This document shows, one piece after another, positions 21,001-24,818 of a stretch of 24,818 nt of DNA (position 1 is its first letter; each line of letters begins with the position of its first letter). Where the stretch lies: NCBI GenBank assembly GCA_019119145.1, contig DWXR01000053.1:1-24818 (forward strand). The letters run 5' to 3'. The notes beneath the pieces were generated by a model, which made no database searches, was not told where the DNA came from, and saw only the letters and a program-made list of their open reading frames with translations. The translations under genes and the position numbers were made by a program. The stretch is from Hominenteromicrobium gallistercoris (lineage in GTDB: Bacteria > Bacillota > Clostridia > Oscillospirales > Acutalibacteraceae).

Positions 21001-23040
21001 ATGAATATCCGAAACTGGGAGGTCCGGCCTCTCGATAAGGACCGCGCGGCGGCGCTCGCGCAGGCCTACCATATTCCATTTTTTCTCGCAATGCTCATGA
21101 ATATACGCGGCTTCGACGGCGCGGAAGAAATCGAATCGTTCCTCGGCGCGGGCGCGCCGCTGACGGATCCGTTCCTGCTCAAGGATATGGACCGCGCGGT
21201 CGAGCGCATCACGCGGGCGATCGACGCGATGGAGAAGATCGCGGTTTACGGCGACTACGATGCCGACGGCGTCACCTCCACCTCGATGGTGTACAGCTAT
21301 CTGGAGACGCGCGGCGCGGATGTGCTGTATTACATACCCCAGCGCGAGGGCGAGGGCTACGGCATGAATATCGGCGCCGTCGAGCACCTCGCGTCGCTCG
21401 GCGTCTCGCTGATCGTCACGGTCGACAACGGCATCTCCTCGGTGCGCGAGGTGGAGCGCGCGCGGGAGCTCGGCGTGGACGTCGTGATCACCGACCACCA
21501 CCGCCCGCAGGAGACGCTGCCGGCCGCCGTTGCGGTCATCGACGCGTACCGGAAAGACGACGAAAGCCCGTACAAGGATTTTTCGGGCGCGGGCATCGCG
21601 TTCAAGCTGCTGATGGCGCTGGAGGAGGGCGCCGGCGAGCTCGACGACCTGATCGAGGCGTACGGCGACCTCGCGGCGATCGGCACGATCGGCGACGTGG
21701 TGCCGCTGACCGGCGAAAACCGTACGCTCGTCAGCGCGGGGCTGCGGCTGCTCTCGGAGAGCGAGCGCCCCGGCGTGCGCGCGCTGCTGGAGGACTCCGG
21801 CTTTACGGGCCGGCAGCTCACGGCGACCAACGTGGCGTTCACGCTGGTGCCGCGCATCAACGCGACCGGGCGCATGGGCTCGCCGGACCGCGCGGTGCGG
21901 CTGCTGACGAGCGTGGACGATGCGGAGGCGGCGCAGCTTTCCGCAGAGATCTGCGCGGACAACGAGGAGCGCCGCCGCGTGGAAGCGGCGATCTCCGAGG
22001 CTGCCTTTGCGGACATCGAAGCGCGCGGGCTGTTTGAGGACCGCGTGATCGTCGTGGACGGCGAGGACTGGCACCACGGCGTGATCGGCATCGTGGCATC
22101 GCGCATTACGGACCGCTACGGGAAGCCGTGCATCGTGCTCTCGCGCGGTGAAGCGGAGGCAAAGGGCAGCGGGCGCAGCGTGGAGGGCTTCTCGCTGTTT
22201 GAGGCCGTCTGCGCCTGCGGCGACCTGCTGATCAAGTACGGCGGCCACCCGATGGCCGCGGGTGTCACGCTCGCCACGGACCGGATCGACGCGTTCCGCA
22301 CGGCGATCAACGCCTATGCGGCGGAGAAATTCCCGCAGATGCCGGTGCAGACCGTCACGCTGGACTGCCGCCTGAACCCGGCGGCGCTTTCGGTGGAGAT
22401 GGTCGAGAGCCTCAAGCGGCTCGAGCCCTTCGGAAACGGCAACCCCCAGCCCGTATTCGGGCTTTACAATATGACCCTGAGCGACGTTTCGGCCGTCGGC
22501 AGCGGCGCGCATTTGCGCCTCACGCTGGAGAAGAACGGCGCGGTGATCACCGCGATGCGCTTCAACACGCGGCCGGAGGACTTCGTCTACGAGCAGGGCG
22601 ACCGGCTGGACCTCGCGGTCCAGCTCGAGGCGCGGGAGTACCGCGGCCAGCAGTCGCTGACCGTGATCGTGCGCGACATCAAGCCCGCGGCCTTTGACAC
22701 GCAGAAGAACATCGCCTCGCTGGCAAGCTACGCGGCGGGCCGCCGCGGCGAAGCGCTCTCTGCCAAGGAGAAAGCGTGTTTGCTGCCCGACCGCGCCTGC
22801 CTTGCGGCGGTTTACCGGGCGCTGCGCGCGCGCGGCGGAAAGCCCATCGACCTGCTGCGGCTTTCCGCGCAGCTCGGGCCGGAGTGCACGCTCGGCCGGC
22901 TCCGCACGGCGCTCGACGCGTTTTCGGAGCGCGGGCTCGTGCAGAGCACGCTCGCGGACAGCCGGCTCACGGCGGAAATTCAGGAAACCAGCGGAAAAAT
23001 CGACATCACGCAATCGCCCGTTCTGCGGGCGCTGCAATAG
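21001..23040 (+). CDS. recJ: Single-stranded-DNA-specific exonuclease RecJ
   Basis: 679 residues. The DHH phosphoesterase core has YGDYDADGVTST (83-94, motif I), DNG (142-144) and TDHH (164-167, motif III). The DHHA1 domain follows, with VDGEDWHHGVIGIVASR near 355 and KYGGHPMAAG near 412. After that come an OB-fold region (about 450-560) and a C-terminal helical extension of roughly 110 residues typical of Firmicute RecJ. RecJ degrades single-stranded DNA 5' to 3' using Mn/Mg in recombination and mismatch repair. ATG 21001 gives the usual N-terminus (WEVRPLD) and follows GAAGGAAGA; in-frame ATGs at 20938 and 20980 lack a site. rel follows after 29 bases. Confidence 0.95.
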   Translation: MNIRNWEVRPLDKDRAAALAQAYHIPFFLAMLMNIRGFDGAEEIESFLGAGAPLTDPFLLKDMDRAVERITRAIDAMEKIAVYGDYDADGVTSTSMVYSYLETRGADVLYYIPQREGEGYGMNIGAVEHLASLGVSLIVTVDNGISSVREVERARELGVDVVITDHHRPQETLPAAVAVIDAYRKDDESPYKDFSGAGIAFKLLMALEEGAGELDDLIEAYGDLAAIGTIGDVVPLTGENRTLVSAGLRLLSESERPGVRALLEDSGFTGRQLTATNVAFTLVPRINATGRMGSPDRAVRLLTSVDDAEAAQLSAEICADNEERRRVEAAISEAAFADIEARGLFEDRVIVVDGEDWHHGVIGIVASRITDRYGKPCIVLSRGEAEAKGSGRSVEGFSLFEAVCACGDLLIKYGGHPMAAGVTLATDRIDAFRTAINAYAAEKFPQMPVQTVTLDCRLNPAALSVEMVESLKRLEPFGNGNPQPVFGLYNMTLSDVSAVGSGAHLRLTLEKNGAVITAMRFNTRPEDFVYEQGDRLDLAVQLEAREYRGQQSLTVIVRDIKPAAFDTQKNIASLASYAAGRRGEALSAKEKACLLPDRACLAAVYRALRARGGKPIDLLRLSAQLGPECTLGRLRTALDAFSERGLVQSTLADSRLTAEIQETSGKIDITQSPVLRALQ

Positions 23041-23069
23041 CGCGCAGACGGCTGTAAGGAGGAGAGAAT

Positions 23070-24818
23070 ATGGCAGAAGCATCCAAATCTTATGCGGACC
23101 TCGTCCGGCTTGCCACATCAAGCGGGAAAGAGTACGATCTGGCTCTCATCGAAAAGGGCTACAAATTTGCGTTTGACGCGCATAAGGACCAGGTGCGCCA
23201 GTCCGGCGAGCCGTATATCATCCATCCGATCGCCGTGGCATGCAAGCTCATCGAGTTCGGCATGGATACGCCGTCGGTCGTCGCCGGCCTGCTGCACGAC
23301 GTCATCGAGGATACCGCGTACACATACGACGACATCGCGAAGAATTTCGGCAAGGAGATCGCGAATCTGACCGAGGGCGTCACAAAGCTCGGCAAAATCC
23401 CGTTCTCCTCGCGCGAGGAGCAGCAGGCGGAAAACCTCAGGAAAATGCTGATGGCGATGTCGGAGGATATCCGCGTCATCATCATCAAGTTTGCGGACCG
23501 CATGCACAACCTCTCCACGCTCGAGTACGTCTCCCCGCAGAAGCAGCGCGACAAGGCGCTCGAGTGCCTCGAGGTGTACGCGCCGATCGCCCACCGGCTC
23601 GGCATGCGCACCGTCAAGGAATATATGGAGGACGTCTCGCTGAAGTACCTCGACCCGGTCGCCTACCACGAGATCGAGGAGAACCTCGAGGCGCGCAGCA
23701 CGCGGCGCAAGCAGTTCGTCGAAAGCACAAAGGAGCTGATCCGCAGCCGCGTGGAGCCGCTGATCCCCGGCGTGTACATCGAGGGGCGCGTCAAGAGCAT
23801 CAACGGCATCCACCGCAAGATGTTCATCCAGGGCAAGAGCTTCGACGAGATCTACGACGTGTTCGCGCTGCGCGTCATCGTCAACACGATCATCGACTGC
23901 TACAACGTGCTCGGCATCGTGCACGACATGTTCACGCCGCTGCCGAACCGCTTCAAGGACTATATTTCGACGCCGAAGCAGAACATGTACCAGTCGCTGC
24001 ACACGACCGTCATCAGCAAGGAGGGCATCCCGTTCGAGGTGCAGATCCGCACCTGGGAGATGCACCACACCGCCGAATACGGCATTGCGGCGCACTGGAA
24101 ATACAAGCTCGGCATGACGAGCGGCAACGAGAAGCCGGATTCGCTCGAGGCGCGCCTGCAGTGGATCCGCAACATGCTCGACAACCAGTCGGAGAGCGAG
24201 GACGTCACCGACCTTGTCCGCTCGATCAAGACCGACCTCGCGCCCGAAGAGGTGTTCGTGTTCACGCCGAAGGGCGACGTCATCAACCTGCCGATGGGCT
24301 CCACGGTCATCGACTTTGCCTACGCGATCCACTCGGCCGTCGGCAACCGCATGATCGGCGCCAAGGTGGACCAGAAGATCGTGCCGCTCGACTACAAGGT
24401 CAAGACCGGCGAGATCATCGAGATTCTGACGACGAAGGAGGTCGGCCGCGGCCCGAACCGCGACTGGCTCTCGCTCGTGCGCACGAGCGAAGCGCGCAAC
24501 AAGATCCGCACCTGGTTCAAAAAGGAGAAGCGCGAGGAAAACATCGTCGAGGGTAAGGCGGAGCTTGAGCGCGAATTCAAGCGCAACAACATCGTGATGA
24601 GCGACGACCTGATGAAGTTCATGCTCGACAGCGCCGGCCGCCGCCACAGCTGTACGACGCCCGACGATTTCTACGCCGCCATCGGCTACGGCGGCATCCA
24701 GCTGTGGAAGATCATGCCGCGCGTCAAGGAGGAGTACCAGAAATACCAGAAGCCCGCCGACAAGCAGGCAGACATTCAGCAGCAGGCCCCGCAGACCGCG
24801 AACAAGAAGGCGGCGGGC
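23070..24818 (+). CDS. rel: Bifunctional (p)ppGpp synthetase/hydrolase, 3' end outside window
   Basis: 583 codons are visible and the frame is still open at the window end. The N-terminal HD hydrolase domain has HP (about 52-53), HDVIED at 76-81 and FADRMHNL near 147, all intact, so hydrolysis of (p)ppGpp is expected. The synthetase domain follows, with RFKDYI (294-299), NMYQSLHTTV and EVQIRTWEMHHTAEYGIAAHWKYK. The RFKD sequence is the basic RxKD motif of bifunctional Rel enzymes rather than the acidic form in RelA. A TGS domain (about 390-450, EEVFVFTPKGDVINLP) begins the regulatory half; the ACT domain would lie beyond the window. AAGGAGGAGA gives a strong start at ATG 23070. It is co-transcribed with recJ. 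Confidence 0.95.
   Translation, partial: MAEASKSYADLVRLATSSGKEYDLALIEKGYKFAFDAHKDQVRQSGEPYIIHPIAVACKLIEFGMDTPSVVAGLLHDVIEDTAYTYDDIAKNFGKEIANLTEGVTKLGKIPFSSREEQQAENLRKMLMAMSEDIRVIIIKFADRMHNLSTLEYVSPQKQRDKALECLEVYAPIAHRLGMRTVKEYMEDVSLKYLDPVAYHEIEENLEARSTRRKQFVESTKELIRSRVEPLIPGVYIEGRVKSINGIHRKMFIQGKSFDEIYDVFALRVIVNTIIDCYNVLGIVHDMFTPLPNRFKDYISTPKQNMYQSLHTTVISKEGIPFEVQIRTWEMHHTAEYGIAAHWKYKLGMTSGNEKPDSLEARLQWIRNMLDNQSESEDVTDLVRSIKTDLAPEEVFVFTPKGDVINLPMGSTVIDFAYAIHSAVGNRMIGAKVDQKIVPLDYKVKTGEIIEILTTKEVGRGPNRDWLSLVRTSEARNKIRTWFKKEKREENIVEGKAELEREFKRNNIVMSDDLMKFMLDSAGRRHSCTTPDDFYAAIGYGGIQLWKIMPRVKEEYQKYQKPADKQADIQQQAPQTANKKAAG

Noticed and set aside
23240..24556. A 438-codon plus-strand frame overlapping rel.
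   Set aside because: It is a shifted shadow of rel. The true frame from ATG 23070 carries all Rel motifs and stays open to the window end.
1..24818. Mobile elements, CRISPR, tRNA or rRNA genes, defence systems.
   Set aside because: No transposase, integrase, direct-repeat array, cloverleaf or rRNA-like sequence was found. Gene content is chromosomal core with uniform composition.

Overview
The window looks like the chromosome of a strictly anaerobic, endospore-forming, GC-rich member of the Clostridia (probably Oscillospirales/Ruminococcaceae-like). This is inferred from a pyruvate:ferredoxin oxidoreductase, the sporulation regulator SpoIIID, the MEP isoprenoid genes ispD and ispF, the c-di-AMP cyclase pair cdaA-cdaR, a bifunctional Rel-type (p)ppGpp enzyme, and sigma-A promoters that nearly all have 17-bp spacers. 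I see no mobile element, CRISPR array, tRNA, rRNA or prophage. It is an ordinary core-genome region with several poorly understood families and some unexplained structured non-coding DNA.

Layout. 1-3847: the 3' end of trxB, a GtrA-like membrane protein, then an operon read from a promoter buried in the end of the GtrA gene (LCP-family protein, nucleotidyltransferase, PH-domain protein, tiny membrane protein), closed by a strong terminator. 3848-4177: a gene-free stretch with two long inverted repeats and the next promoter. 4178-5932: a NifU-like scaffold protein and its partner GGGtGRT protein, with codon use typical of high expression. 5933-10153: a long leader, a CNNM/CorC (CBS-domain) membrane protein, an AraC regulator, and a second, divergent CNNM paralogue in the opposite direction; the last two converge on a bidirectional terminator. 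10154-14240: divergent promoter region and the large nifJ (PFOR) gene. 14241-14675: spoIIID with a candidate sigma-E promoter. 14676-17994: ispD, DUF2200, ispF, then a DUF3343 protein translationally coupled to a cysteine-desulfurase-like enzyme. 18000-20363: cdaA-cdaR. 20364-20800: a small membrane-protein gene on the minus strand. 20890-24818: recJ and the 5' part of rel, which runs off the window.

How the genes work together. GtrA, LCP and the nucleotidyltransferase point to cell-envelope polymer synthesis. PFOR supplies acetyl-CoA and reduced ferredoxin, and the highly expressed scaffold/GGGtGRT pair may serve Fe-S metabolism, though its role is unproven. IspD and IspF make isoprenoid precursors. 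CdaA/CdaR and Rel set two nucleotide second messengers. Two common neighbours are missing: glmM after cdaR and apt between recJ and rel.

Limits: promoter, terminator and RNA-structure calls were made by eye. Family names come from recognised motifs, with no database search.
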